Origin: Achromobacter spanius
GTDB taxonomy: Bacteria > Pseudomonadota > Gammaproteobacteria > Burkholderiales > Burkholderiaceae_B
Reading direction: 5' to 3'
DNA: 64,000 nt
Assembly: GCF_003994415.1 (NCBI RefSeq)
Contig: NZ_CP034689.1
Location: 2,418,001 to 2,482,000 of the forward strand
Translations under genes and position numbers: made by a program
Shown: piece after piece, positions 42,785 through 50,693 of the stretch
Layout of the letters: each line of letters begins with the position of its first letter
Numbering within the stretch: the first letter of the stretch is position 1
The notes under the pieces: model-generated
The model's input: the letters and a program-made list of their open reading frames with translations, nothing else
The model's database searches: none
What the model was told of the DNA's origin: nothing

Positions 42785-42841
42785 CACCCAGGCCCACACC
42801 CAGGCCCGCCCCCAGGCCCGCCCCAACCGGCGGGCATTTTT
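42785..42841 (+). terminator. Rho-independent terminator grown out of a 12-bp tandem repeat
   Basis: Three 12-bp units (CACCCAGGCCCA, CACCCAGGCCCG, CCCCCAGGCCCG) at 42785-42820 run into a hairpin. Its CCCGCC (42817-42822) and GGCGGG (42829-42834) arms enclose a 6-base loop and are followed by CATTTTT. It would end the glycosylase transcript before the ttr promoter. Confidence 0.75.
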
Positions 42842-42871
42842 ATCGTCCGTTGCCCCTTCTCTGTCCCCGAT

Positions 42872-42885
42872 TTGATTCATATCAA
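42872..42885. promoter_or_regulatory. FNR/Anr box upstream of ttrBCA
   Basis: TTGAT-TCAT-ATCAA is an exact match to the FNR-family consensus TTGAT-N4-ATCAA. It is centred about 73 bases before the ttrB start. A class II start would then fall near 42920, with the TGATAAG segment (42905-42911) as its -10 region. Activation under oxygen limitation is expected. Confidence 0.8.
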
Positions 42886-42951
42886 CGTCCTATATAACCA
42901 GGAGTGATAAGTTAATAGCAACAAGATGTTATCTGTCCGGAGTTCTCCGCA

Positions 42952-43722
42952 ATGCCTGCCTCACCCGTTCCCCCCGACCCTGCCCAACGCGGCAAACGCG
43001 GTTTTCTCAAAGGGCTGCTTGGCCTGAGCGCCGCCGCCACCATCATCCCCATCCATGCTGAAGCCACCGGCCTGAACGGCCAGCCGCCACGCCGTCCCGG
43101 CATGCCCGGCAAGCGCTATGGCATGGTGGTCGACCTGCGCAAGTGCATCGGCTGCCAGGCCTGTACGGTCAGTTGTTCGCTGGAAAACCTGCCGCCCATC
43201 GGGCAGTTCCGCACCACTGTCCTGCAATACGAAGTCACCCCCGACGCCGGCGGTCCCAGCGCCATGGTCATGCTGCCGCGCCTGTGCAACCACTGCGACA
43301 ACCCGCCCTGTGTGCCGGTCTGCCCGGTGCAGGCCACGTTTCAGCGCGAAGACGGCATCGTGCTGGTCGACAACGAACGCTGCGTGGGCTGCGCCTACTG
43401 CGTGCAAGCCTGTCCCTACGACGCCCGCTTCATCAACCACGACACGCAGACGGCCGACAAATGCACGTTCTGCGAACACCGCCTGGAAGTCGGCCTGCTG
43501 CCGGCCTGTGTGGAAAGCTGCGTGGGCGGCGCGCGCGTCATTGGCGACATGAACGACCCCGACAGCGCCATCTCGACGCTGCTTGAGGAACACAAGGCCG
43601 ACATCAAGGTGCTCAAGCCAGACATGAAGACCGACCCCCACGTCTACTACATCGGCCTGCCCGACGCCTTTGTCCACCAGGTCGATGGCCAGGCGGGCGT
43701 GCGTCTGGCTGGCGGACATTGA
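42952..43722 (+). CDS. ttrB: Tetrathionate reductase iron-sulfur subunit
   Basis: A protein of 256 residues with four cysteine groups of the [4Fe-4S] ferredoxin type. The first is Cys65/68/71/75 (RKCIGCQACTVSC), followed by CNHCDNPPCVPVC, CVGCAYCVQAC and CTFCEHRL...C. It relays electrons from TtrC to TtrA on the periplasmic side. The N-terminus has a Tat-type signal with Lys15-Arg16 instead of two arginines (GKRGFLKGLLGL). The Salmonella TtrB signal is known to lack one arginine in the same way. GGAG lies eight bases upstream. Confidence 0.88.
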   Translation: MPASPVPPDPAQRGKRGFLKGLLGLSAAATIIPIHAEATGLNGQPPRRPGMPGKRYGMVVDLRKCIGCQACTVSCSLENLPPIGQFRTTVLQYEVTPDAGGPSAMVMLPRLCNHCDNPPCVPVCPVQATFQREDGIVLVDNERCVGCAYCVQACPYDARFINHDTQTADKCTFCEHRLEVGLLPACVESCVGGARVIGDMNDPDSAISTLLEEHKADIKVLKPDMKTDPHVYYIGLPDAFVHQVDGQAGVRLAGGH

Positions 43723-43741
43723 GCCATTGAAGGGGACTTTC

Positions 43742-44776
43742 ATGCAGATCTCGGAATTGCTCACGCCGGTCTATGACGCCGCTTGGCTGCCTTGGGCCGT
43801 GCAATATTTCTTTCTTATCGGCATTGCCGCCACCACCGCGCTGACCGCCGTCTTTGCCGCCTTTGGCGAGGCCGGCTCGCCCTTGCGCCGCCTGTTGCCG
43901 GCCGCGGCCACCGTGCTGCTGGTCAGCGCCGTCGCCGCGCCCGTGTCGCTCTTGGCCGACCTGCACCAGCCCGGCCGATTCTGGCATTTCTATGCGCACA
44001 TCACGCCCTGGTCGTGGATGTGGCTGGGCGCCTTGCTGCTGCCCGTGTTCGTGGGCTTGTCGGTGCTGTTCTACGCCGCGTGGTGGTGGGGGCGCATTGT
44101 CTGGCTGCGCGTGCTGGGCGTGGCGCTGGCGCTGTCCGCCGCGTCCATCCTGGTTTACACCGGCGCGGAAGTCATGGTGCTGCGCTCGCGGCCCTTGTGG
44201 CACACGGCGTTCCTGCCCGTGAACTTTGCCTTGACGGCCTGGCTGGGCGCGCTGGGCGCCATGTTCCTGGTGGGCCGTTGGCTGCCGGGCGGCATGAAGG
44301 CCTTGCCGGTGGCGTGCTTGCGCGGGTTGAGCGTGACCGCGGTGATCCTGATGGCGGTGGGAGCGGGCGCCTGGGCCGCGCTGGGCCTCGTGGGCGCCGA
44401 CCCGTCGTTTGATGCGGCCTTGCGGTTGTTCGCGGAGTTTCCCATCTGGCGCCTGAGCCTGGCGGGCGCGGTCATCACGGGTTTTTGCATGATCGCCCTG
44501 TTGCAGCGGCCCGCGCCCACCTTGGCCGCGCCACTACCTTCTGCCGTCTTGGCGCTGACGATGCTGGGCGCCGCCTGGATCTTTCGCTGGGTGGTCTTCA
44601 TGAGCGTGCAGGGCGTGCCCAAGTATGGCGCCGGCCTGTACCTGTACGACATGCCCTGGGGCAGCGATGGGTTGCTGGGCATGGTGGGCGTGTTGGGCTT
44701 GTGCGTGGCCCTGATCACCGCGGTGACCTGGGCCCTGGAAGCCTACCCGGCGCGTGCACGCGGCATGGCGGCCTGA
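43742..44776 (+). CDS. ttrC: Tetrathionate reductase membrane subunit (NrfD/PsrC family)
   Basis: A protein of 344 residues with about nine membrane segments and the NrfD-type layout. It oxidises quinol in the inner membrane and gives electrons to the TtrB iron-sulfur protein. The pattern FMSVQGVPKYGAGLY near the C-terminus fits TtrC/PsrC relatives. AAGGGGA precedes ATG 43742, and the gene begins 19 bases after ttrB. The gene order B-C-A matches the Salmonella ttr operon, which favours tetrathionate over other NrfD-linked substrates. Confidence 0.85.
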   Translation: MQISELLTPVYDAAWLPWAVQYFFLIGIAATTALTAVFAAFGEAGSPLRRLLPAAATVLLVSAVAAPVSLLADLHQPGRFWHFYAHITPWSWMWLGALLLPVFVGLSVLFYAAWWWGRIVWLRVLGVALALSAASILVYTGAEVMVLRSRPLWHTAFLPVNFALTAWLGALGAMFLVGRWLPGGMKALPVACLRGLSVTAVILMAVGAGAWAALGLVGADPSFDAALRLFAEFPIWRLSLAGAVITGFCMIALLQRPAPTLAAPLPSAVLALTMLGAAWIFRWVVFMSVQGVPKYGAGLYLYDMPWGSDGLLGMVGVLGLCVALITAVTWALEAYPARARGMAA

Positions 44777-44796
44777 CAGCAATGGAACACAAAGCA

Positions 44797-47700
44797 ATGA
44801 ACAAGCAACACGAAGACGACAAGCTGGACCAGACCACAACCCCGGACACGCCCCAGGACGCGGCGCGGCGCAAGCTGATGGTGCGGGGCGGCATGGTCGC
44901 GGGTGGCATGGCCGCCTTTGCGGCCGGCTATGGCGAAACCGTCACGCGCGCCGTCAAGGGCCTGGCCCACGGTACGGCCGGCGCGCCCACGGCGCATGCC
45001 GTGCGCGGCAATTCGCTGACGCCGGAATTCCGTATCGACCCGCTGACGGGCGTACTGAGCCCGCAGCCCGGCCAGACGGTCAGCCCGTCCAGTTGCCTGG
45101 GCTGTTGGACCCAATGCGGCGTGCGGCTGCGCGTGGATACGGCGGAAAACCGCATCTTGCGCGTGGCGGGCAACCCTTATCATCCGCTGGCCACCACGCG
45201 CCCCGCCGCCATGGAAACCCCCGTGCGCGAGGTCTACGCGCAACTGGGTGGCGACAACGGTCTGGAAGGGCGCGCCACATCCTGCGCGCGCGGCTCGGCC
45301 ATGCTGGAACAACTGCAAAGCCCGTACCGCGTACTGCAACCGCTCAAGCGCGTAGGCGCGCGCGGGGCAGGAAAGTGGCAGAGCATCTCGTTTGAACAAC
45401 TGGTGCAGGAAGTGTGCGAAGGCGGCGACCTGTTCGGTGAAGGCCATGTGGATGGCCTGCGCGCCATCTTCGACCGCGACACGCTGCTGGACCCCGCCAA
45501 CCCCGAGTACGGCGCGCGCGTGAACCAGTTCCTGTTCACCGACGCCTCCAACGAAGGCCGCACGCCGCTGATCCAGCGCTTTGCCGCGCAGTCCTTCGGC
45601 ACGGTCAACGTCAGCAATCACGGGTCGTATTGCGGCCAGAGCTTCCGCGTGGGGGCGGGCGCCGCGCTGGGCGATTTGAAGGGCATGCCGCATGGCAAGC
45701 CTGATTGGGACAACGCGCGCTTTGGCCTGTTCATCGGCGCCGCGCCCGCGCAGGCCGGCAACCCGTTCCAGCGTCAGGCCCGGCAGTTGGCCGAAGCGCG
45801 CGTGCGTCCGGAAGAAAACAGCTTCACCTACGTGGTCGTGTCGCCCGTGCTGCCCGCGTCCTCCAGCCTGTCGGCCGGGTCGGGCAACGAATGGCTGCCG
45901 GTGAACCCAGCAAGCGACTTGGCCCTGGTCATGGGCCTGATCCGCTGGATTCTGGACCACGAGCGCTTTGACGCCAAGGCCTTGGCGCAGCCCGGCCCGC
46001 AGGCCATGCAGGCGGCGGGCGAAGCCGCCTGGACCAACGCCACGCACCTGGTCGTGGCCGAACCCGGCCACCCGCGCCTGGGCAGTTTCCTGCGCGGCGC
46101 GGACCTGGGCTGGCCACGCCCGTCGGATGCCGACGACAAATGGCAAGACGTGTATGTCGTGCGTCTGGAAGACGGCACGCTGGCGCCGCACACTGGCGCA
46201 TCGCCCGCGACCTTGTTCGTGGATGAGCGCATCGCGGCGCCCGGCATGGCAGATGCGCCGCAAGCCTTGCGCGTGTGTTCTTCGCTGGCGCTGCTGCGCC
46301 AGGAATCGCATCGTAAAACCTTGGACGAATACGCCGACCTGTGCGGCGTGCCGGCTGACAAGATCGCCCAGCTTGCAGAACGCTTCACCAGCCACGGCAA
46401 GCGCGCCGTGGCCGACGCCCACGGCGGCACCATGAGCGGCGCGGGCTTCTACACCGCCTACGCCATCGCCATGTTGAACACCCTGGTGGGCAACCTGAAC
46501 GTGGATGGCGGCCTGGTGCTGGACGCCGGCCCGTTCCCGCCCTACGGCCCCGGCCCGCGCTACAACATCGCGGGCTTCGCCAACCGCGCGACGCCCAAGG
46601 GCGTCGCGCTGTCGCGCAACCGTTACCCCTACGAGAAGTCCAGCGAATTCAAGCGCAAGCAGGCGGCGGGGCAGCCCGCGTATCCGGCCGAGGCGCCCTG
46701 GTATCCGGCCACTGGCGGGCTTAGTTCGGAAATGCTGGCGTCCGCGCTGGCGGGGTATCCGTATCGCGCCAAGGTGTGGTTCAACCACATGAGCAACCCG
46801 GTGTACGGCATCGCGGGCTTCAAGTCGGTGCTGGCCGACAAGATGAAGGACCCGCGCATCCTGCCGCTATCGGTGTCGATCAACCCCTTCATCAACGAGA
46901 CCAACGCGCTGGCCGACTACATCGTGCCGGACACCGTCACCTACGAAAGCTGGGGCGTGTCGGCGCCGTGGGCCGACGTGGTGGCCAAGGCGTCCACGGT
47001 GCGCTGGCCGGCCGTGCGGCCGCGCGTGGCGCGCACCGCCACGGATGAACCGGTGTGCCTGGAAACGTTCTTGATCGCCTGCGCCAAGCGCCTGGGCATG
47101 CCGGGCTTTGGCGCCAACGCCATCACCGACAAGGACGGCGGCAAGCACGCGCTGGACACGCCCGAAGACTTCTTCCTGCGTGGCATGGCCAACATCGCCT
47201 TCGCGGCCGGCCGCCCCGTGCCCGAAGCCAGCGATGAAGACATGGCGCTGACCGGCGTGGACCGCTACCGCCGCCTGCTTGAATACAAGTTGAAGCCGGG
47301 CGAGTGGCGCCAGGTGGCCATGCTGATGAGCCGCGGGGGGCGCTTCGACAAGGTGGATGACGCCTGGGTGCAAAGCGACGAGACCCGCCAGACCCGCGCC
47401 GCCTACGCCAAGCCCTTGCAGCTATGGAGCGAAGACCTGGCGGCGTTCCGACATGCCATGACGGGCGAGCGCTACAGCGGCTGTCCGACCTGGTATCCGC
47501 CGCGCCTGGCGGATGGCCGCGACGTGCGCGCCGAGTATCCCGCCACGGACTGGCCTTTCTTGCTGACGTCGTTCAAGTCGAACCTGATGAGCTCGATGTC
47601 CATCGGCGTTAGCCGGCTGCGCCAGGTCCATCCGCACAACCCGGTGTCGATCAACCGGCAAGATGGCGAGCGGCTGGGCATTCGCAACGGCGACGCCGTG

Positions 47701-47991
47701 CGCGTGGTGACACCGGGCGGCGCCGTGACGGGGTTGGCCTTGCTGCGCGATGGCGTCCAGCCGGGCGCGGTCGGCATCGAACATGGCTACGGCCATACCG
47801 AGCTGGGGGCGCGCGCGCACGTGGTGGACGGCAAACCCATGCCGCATGACACCACGCTGGCGGCGGGCGTCAACCTGAACGATCTGGGCTTTGGCGACGC
47901 CACGCGCGGCGAACACGCCAACGTCTGGATCGACTGGGTGTCTGGCGCCGCTGTGCGCCAGGGCCTGCCGGCGCGGATCGAGCGGGTGTAG
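44797..47991 (+). CDS. ttrA: Tetrathionate reductase molybdopterin catalytic subunit
   Basis: A protein of 1064 residues of the DMSO-reductase superfamily. A Tat signal has Arg24-Arg25 (DAARRKLMVRGG). A [4Fe-4S] site starts at Cys100/103/107 (SSCLGCWTQCGV), with the fourth cysteine in ATSCARGS. HGSYCGQSF near residue 275 probably supplies the molybdenum-ligand cysteine. The enzyme reduces tetrathionate to thiosulfate in the periplasm. Size and order match TtrA, though related polysulfide or arsenic-oxyanion reductases cannot be fully excluded. ATG 44782 is an in-frame alternative start. Confidence 0.85.
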   Translation: MNKQHEDDKLDQTTTPDTPQDAARRKLMVRGGMVAGGMAAFAAGYGETVTRAVKGLAHGTAGAPTAHAVRGNSLTPEFRIDPLTGVLSPQPGQTVSPSSCLGCWTQCGVRLRVDTAENRILRVAGNPYHPLATTRPAAMETPVREVYAQLGGDNGLEGRATSCARGSAMLEQLQSPYRVLQPLKRVGARGAGKWQSISFEQLVQEVCEGGDLFGEGHVDGLRAIFDRDTLLDPANPEYGARVNQFLFTDASNEGRTPLIQRFAAQSFGTVNVSNHGSYCGQSFRVGAGAALGDLKGMPHGKPDWDNARFGLFIGAAPAQAGNPFQRQARQLAEARVRPEENSFTYVVVSPVLPASSSLSAGSGNEWLPVNPASDLALVMGLIRWILDHERFDAKALAQPGPQAMQAAGEAAWTNATHLVVAEPGHPRLGSFLRGADLGWPRPSDADDKWQDVYVVRLEDGTLAPHTGASPATLFVDERIAAPGMADAPQALRVCSSLALLRQESHRKTLDEYADLCGVPADKIAQLAERFTSHGKRAVADAHGGTMSGAGFYTAYAIAMLNTLVGNLNVDGGLVLDAGPFPPYGPGPRYNIAGFANRATPKGVALSRNRYPYEKSSEFKRKQAAGQPAYPAEAPWYPATGGLSSEMLASALAGYPYRAKVWFNHMSNPVYGIAGFKSVLADKMKDPRILPLSVSINPFINETNALADYIVPDTVTYESWGVSAPWADVVAKASTVRWPAVRPRVARTATDEPVCLETFLIACAKRLGMPGFGANAITDKDGGKHALDTPEDFFLRGMANIAFAAGRPVPEASDEDMALTGVDRYRRLLEYKLKPGEWRQVAMLMSRGGRFDKVDDAWVQSDETRQTRAAYAKPLQLWSEDLAAFRHAMTGERYSGCPTWYPPRLADGRDVRAEYPATDWPFLLTSFKSNLMSSMSIGVSRLRQVHPHNPVSINRQDGERLGIRNGDAVRVVTPGGAVTGLALLRDGVQPGAVGIEHGYGHTELGARAHVVDGKPMPHDTTLAAGVNLNDLGFGDATRGEHANVWIDWVSGAAVRQGLPARIERV

Positions 47992-48067
47992 CGGTATCGC
48001 GGTATCGCGGCATCGCGGTATGGCAGGTATGGCAGGTATGGCAGGTATGGCAGGTATGGCAGGTATG
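47991..48067. repeat. Adjacent 8-bp and 9-bp microsatellites after ttrA
   Basis: Four copies of GCGG(T/C)AT(C/G) (47991-48022) are followed by five exact copies of GCAGGTATG (48023-48067). The array begins at the last base of the ttrA stop codon. It is not part of any gene I can support. Copy number is likely to vary between strains. Confidence 0.9.
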
Positions 48068-48073
48068 GCAGGG

Positions 48074-48127
48074 GAGCCGCTTTAGCGCGGCGCCCCGGTT
48101 TACCTGGGGCAGCCGGTATAGCGGCTC
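48074..48127. terminator. Nested inverted repeats between the convergent ttr and ccm operons
   Basis: The outer arms GAGCCGCT (48074-48081) and AGCGGCTC (48120-48127) enclose an inner GCCCC/GGGGC stem (48092-48096, 48106-48110). There is no T-run, so a simple intrinsic terminator is not proven. Placement between two convergent operon ends suggests a bidirectional transcription barrier. Confidence 0.5.
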
Positions 48128-48178
48128 TAACCGCTGTCGGCGGCTTAGCCCGTAGCCGGCCGGCAACCCGGGAGCGTG

Positions 48179-49654
48179 TCAACGCACCACGGTGTCGGCC
48201 ACCAGCTCCAGGTCGCGTGCGCGGATGTCCACGTCGGGCAGCACGCCGGACAGGTCGCCGGGCTGGGCCGCGGCGGTGCCCGAGCGGCTGACGCGGATCT
48301 CGACCCGCACGCGGCTGGCCCCGGATAGCGTGGCCTGCGGCGACATGGCGTTGCTGTCATCCAGGACAAAGGCGCGCGGCAGGTCCGACACGCGCCACTG
48401 CGTGATGGCCAGCGGCATGCGCGAACCCGAGACGGGACGCGCCAGGATGAAAACCGTATCGCCGGGCTGGACCTGATCGTGCAGCGCGTCGGCAATGCGC
48501 GCGGTGCCGGAAATGCGGGCGGGAGCCGAGCGGGCGGGAGACACGCGGTTGGGCGGCGTCGTGGAGGTGGAGCTGGTCGACGGGGCGGTCGACGTGTTGG
48601 CCGAAATCGTATTCGAAGCGTTGATCGATGAGTTGTTCGAAGCGTTGATCGATGCGTTGCTCGATGCGTTGATTGCACTGCCGCTGTCTGGTGGCGTGAT
48701 CGGTGCGCCAGCCGCTGTCGCGCGCGCCTGGGCAATGTTCGACTGGATCTGGCGCGCGGCCTCGGAGCCCGTCGGCAGCAGCGCTTGCAGGCGTTCCCAA
48801 TGGACCAATGCTTCGGCCGCGTCGCCCCGGCGCAGCGCCATCATGCCCGCCAGCGCCAGGGCCTTGGGCTGGTCCGGGTCGGCAAGCAGTGCGCGCGCCA
48901 CCGCCGCGATGGCCTCGGCGTCTGGCTTGCCCTGATTGGCCGAGAGCTGGGCGTCGGCCAGGTCCGCCAACACGGCGGGCTGCTCCGGCACCAGCCGCAG
49001 CACCTGCCGATACGCCGCCACCGCGTCCGTGTAGCGTCCCAGTGTTTCGTAGGAGCGTGCCAGCGTATACCAGCCGTCGGCGTCATCCGGCGCCGCCCGC
49101 AGCCGTTGCGCCAAGGCGTTGATGGCCAGAACCATGTCATTGCCAGCCGCGTTGCCTGCCTCGTTGTCAGCCGCGTTGTCGGTCCCATTCCTGGCCGTAT
49201 TGCGGGTCCCTCCGCCGGCCCTGTCCGCCGCTTCGATGCCCGCCATGCTGGCATGCGCGGGCGCGGTGCGCGCCACAGTCATGTCCGCTGCCGCGCGCGG
49301 GTTGCCCAGCTTTCCATACAGCAACACGGCAGCAACGGGGATCAGCACGCTCAACAGACAGGCGGCGGCAAGGCCTGCGCGCTGGCCGCCCGCCGGCCCC
49401 AACCGAGGTTGGCGTGCCGCCAGATCTTGCAATAGTTCACGCTGCAATTCTTCCTCGGCCCGCGCCTTTGCCTCGGGGCTCAAACTGCCGGTGCGCAGGT
49501 CGCGCTGCAATTGTTCGCGCTGCGCCAGATAGAACGCGCGCAGGGTTTCGTTGGCCGCCGTCGCGTGGGTGGGCGCGCGGCGCAGTAGCGGAGGAATCAG
49601 GCACAGCAGGGTCGCCAGCAACAGCAGCACGACGATGATCCAGAGCGTGGTCAT
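48179..49654 (-). CDS. ccmI: Cytochrome c biogenesis protein CcmI
   Basis: A protein of 491 residues with two N-terminal membrane segments (the first at residues 4-24), a basic cytoplasmic stretch and a periplasmic TPR region (WYTLARSYETLGRYTDAVAAYRQVL). A C-terminal domain begins near residue 375. CcmI binds apocytochrome for the heme lyase. Relatives are shorter, and two simple-sequence linkers rich in Asn, Ser, Ala and Thr account for the extra length. It is the last gene of the nap-ccm unit, and its start overlaps the ccmH stop (ATGA). Confidence 0.88.
   Translation of the reverse strand: MTTLWIIVVLLLLATLLCLIPPLLRRAPTHATAANETLRAFYLAQREQLQRDLRTGSLSPEAKARAEEELQRELLQDLAARQPRLGPAGGQRAGLAAACLLSVLIPVAAVLLYGKLGNPRAAADMTVARTAPAHASMAGIEAADRAGGGTRNTARNGTDNAADNEAGNAAGNDMVLAINALAQRLRAAPDDADGWYTLARSYETLGRYTDAVAAYRQVLRLVPEQPAVLADLADAQLSANQGKPDAEAIAAVARALLADPDQPKALALAGMMALRRGDAAEALVHWERLQALLPTGSEAARQIQSNIAQARATAAGAPITPPDSGSAINASSNASINASNNSSINASNTISANTSTAPSTSSTSTTPPNRVSPARSAPARISGTARIADALHDQVQPGDTVFILARPVSGSRMPLAITQWRVSDLPRAFVLDDSNAMSPQATLSGASRVRVEIRVSRSGTAAAQPGDLSGVLPDVDIRARDLELVADTVVR
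48611..48658 (-). repeat. Two 24-bp tandem repeats in the ccmI linker
   Basis: Two nearly identical 24-base units (48611-48634 and 48635-48658) and a degenerate third encode the peptide pattern I-N-A-S-N. A second Asn/Ala-rich linker at about 49140-49215 has weaker periodicity. Confidence 0.75.
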
Positions 49655-50178
49655 GAGCCTGTGTCCAGAAAGTTCGCGGCGCGGGCGCGTTCGTCGGCCG
49701 TCAACGGCGCACGGGCCACGGCGCGCCGCTTCAGGGTGCGTATCAACATCCAGAAGCCCAGCACCAGCAAGGCGAATGGCCCCAGCCACAGCAGCCAGGT
49801 AATCGGCTTGAAGGGCGGGTCATAGCGCACGAAGTCACCGTAACGGTCTTCAAAAAAACGCATGATCTGCGCGTCGCTGCGGCCTTGGGCCAATTGCGCA
49901 TGGATCAGGTTGCGCATGTCCTGGGCCAGCGGCGCATTGGAGTCGGCCAGGGTCTGGTTCTGGCAGACCAGGCAGCGCAAGCCGTGCGCCAGTTTGTCGG
50001 CGCGCTGTTGGTCGGCGGGCGATAGCGTGGGCAGCGAGGCTGCCGAGGAAAGCGTGGCGGCGTGCGCGGCGGGCGCGGCCACTGTCAGCACCAGCAGCAA
50101 TCCCAGCAGCGCAACGCCACACAACGCCGCCCACGACTTCAGCCACAGGCCCATGCGCGTTTGCCGCCGCGCGCTCAT
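49651..50178 (-). CDS. ccmH: Cytochrome c maturation thiol-disulfide protein CcmH
   Basis: A protein of 175 residues with a signal/anchor near residues 15-40, the CcmH signature LRCLVCQNQT (Cys69 and Cys72) and a C-terminal membrane helix. It reduces the apocytochrome CxxCH disulfide before heme attachment in the periplasm, together with CcmG and CcmI. ATG 50178 overlaps the ccmG stop as ATGA, and its own stop overlaps ccmI. It lacks the fused CcmI part found in E. coli CcmH. Confidence 0.93.
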   Translation of the reverse strand: MSARRQTRMGLWLKSWAALCGVALLGLLLVLTVAAPAAHAATLSSAASLPTLSPADQQRADKLAHGLRCLVCQNQTLADSNAPLAQDMRNLIHAQLAQGRSDAQIMRFFEDRYGDFVRYDPPFKPITWLLWLGPFALLVLGFWMLIRTLKRRAVARAPLTADERARAANFLDTGS

Positions 50179-50693
50179 TTCAGCGCCTCGACGATCGGCA
50201 GGATCCGCATCTGGAAGATCTCTGGCGTGATCAGGCCCAGGTGCTTGTGGCGGATGCGGCCGGCGCCGTCGATGACGAAGGTTTCCGGCACGCCGTAGAC
50301 GCCATACTCGATGCCCACGCGGCCATCCGTGTCGCTGGCCGAGGCCACGTAAGGGTTGCCGTTGCGCGCCAGCCAGGCGACGGCGTCTTCGGGCTTGTCC
50401 TTGTAGTTCAAGCCGTACAGCGGAATGGCGTGGCGCTGGGCGGCCTCGCGCAGCACCGGCAATTCTTCCTGGCAGGGTGCGCACCACGACGCCCACACGT
50501 TCAGCAACCACACCTGCCCGCGCAGCGCTTGCACGTCCAGCCGTTCGCCGGGCGCCTGCAGCACCGGCAGGTCGATAGGCGGGGCCGGCTTGTCGATCAT
50601 GGCGGACGGCACGGCGCGCGGGTCGCGTGACAGACCCATCGCCAGGAACACGGCCATTGCCATGAAGACGGCCAGCGGCAGCACGTAGCGCAT
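50175..50693 (-). CDS. ccmG: Thiol:disulfide interchange protein CcmG/DsbE
   Basis: A protein of 172 residues with an N-terminal membrane anchor, a thioredoxin fold facing the periplasm and the active site WCAPC (Cys71, Cys74). GVPETFVID is the cis-proline region. It keeps CcmH and apocytochromes reduced. The start at 50693 shares a base with the ccmF stop (TGATG), and the stop overlaps ccmH. The organisation is as in other System I operons. Confidence 0.93.
   Translation of the reverse strand: MRYVLPLAVFMAMAVFLAMGLSRDPRAVPSAMIDKPAPPIDLPVLQAPGERLDVQALRGQVWLLNVWASWCAPCQEELPVLREAAQRHAIPLYGLNYKDKPEDAVAWLARNGNPYVASASDTDGRVGIEYGVYGVPETFVIDGAGRIRHKHLGLITPEIFQMRILPIVEALK

Noticed and set aside
44743..46788. 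Long minus-strand reading frame opposite ttrA
   Set aside because: Shadow of the molybdopterin subunit. No motif, no ribosome binding site and a low-quality composition.
47787..48182. Minus-strand frame with repeated Leu-Pro-Tyr peptides
   Set aside because: The peptide comes from the GCAGGTATG microsatellite. There is no start context and it overlaps ttrA, so I treat it as non-coding.
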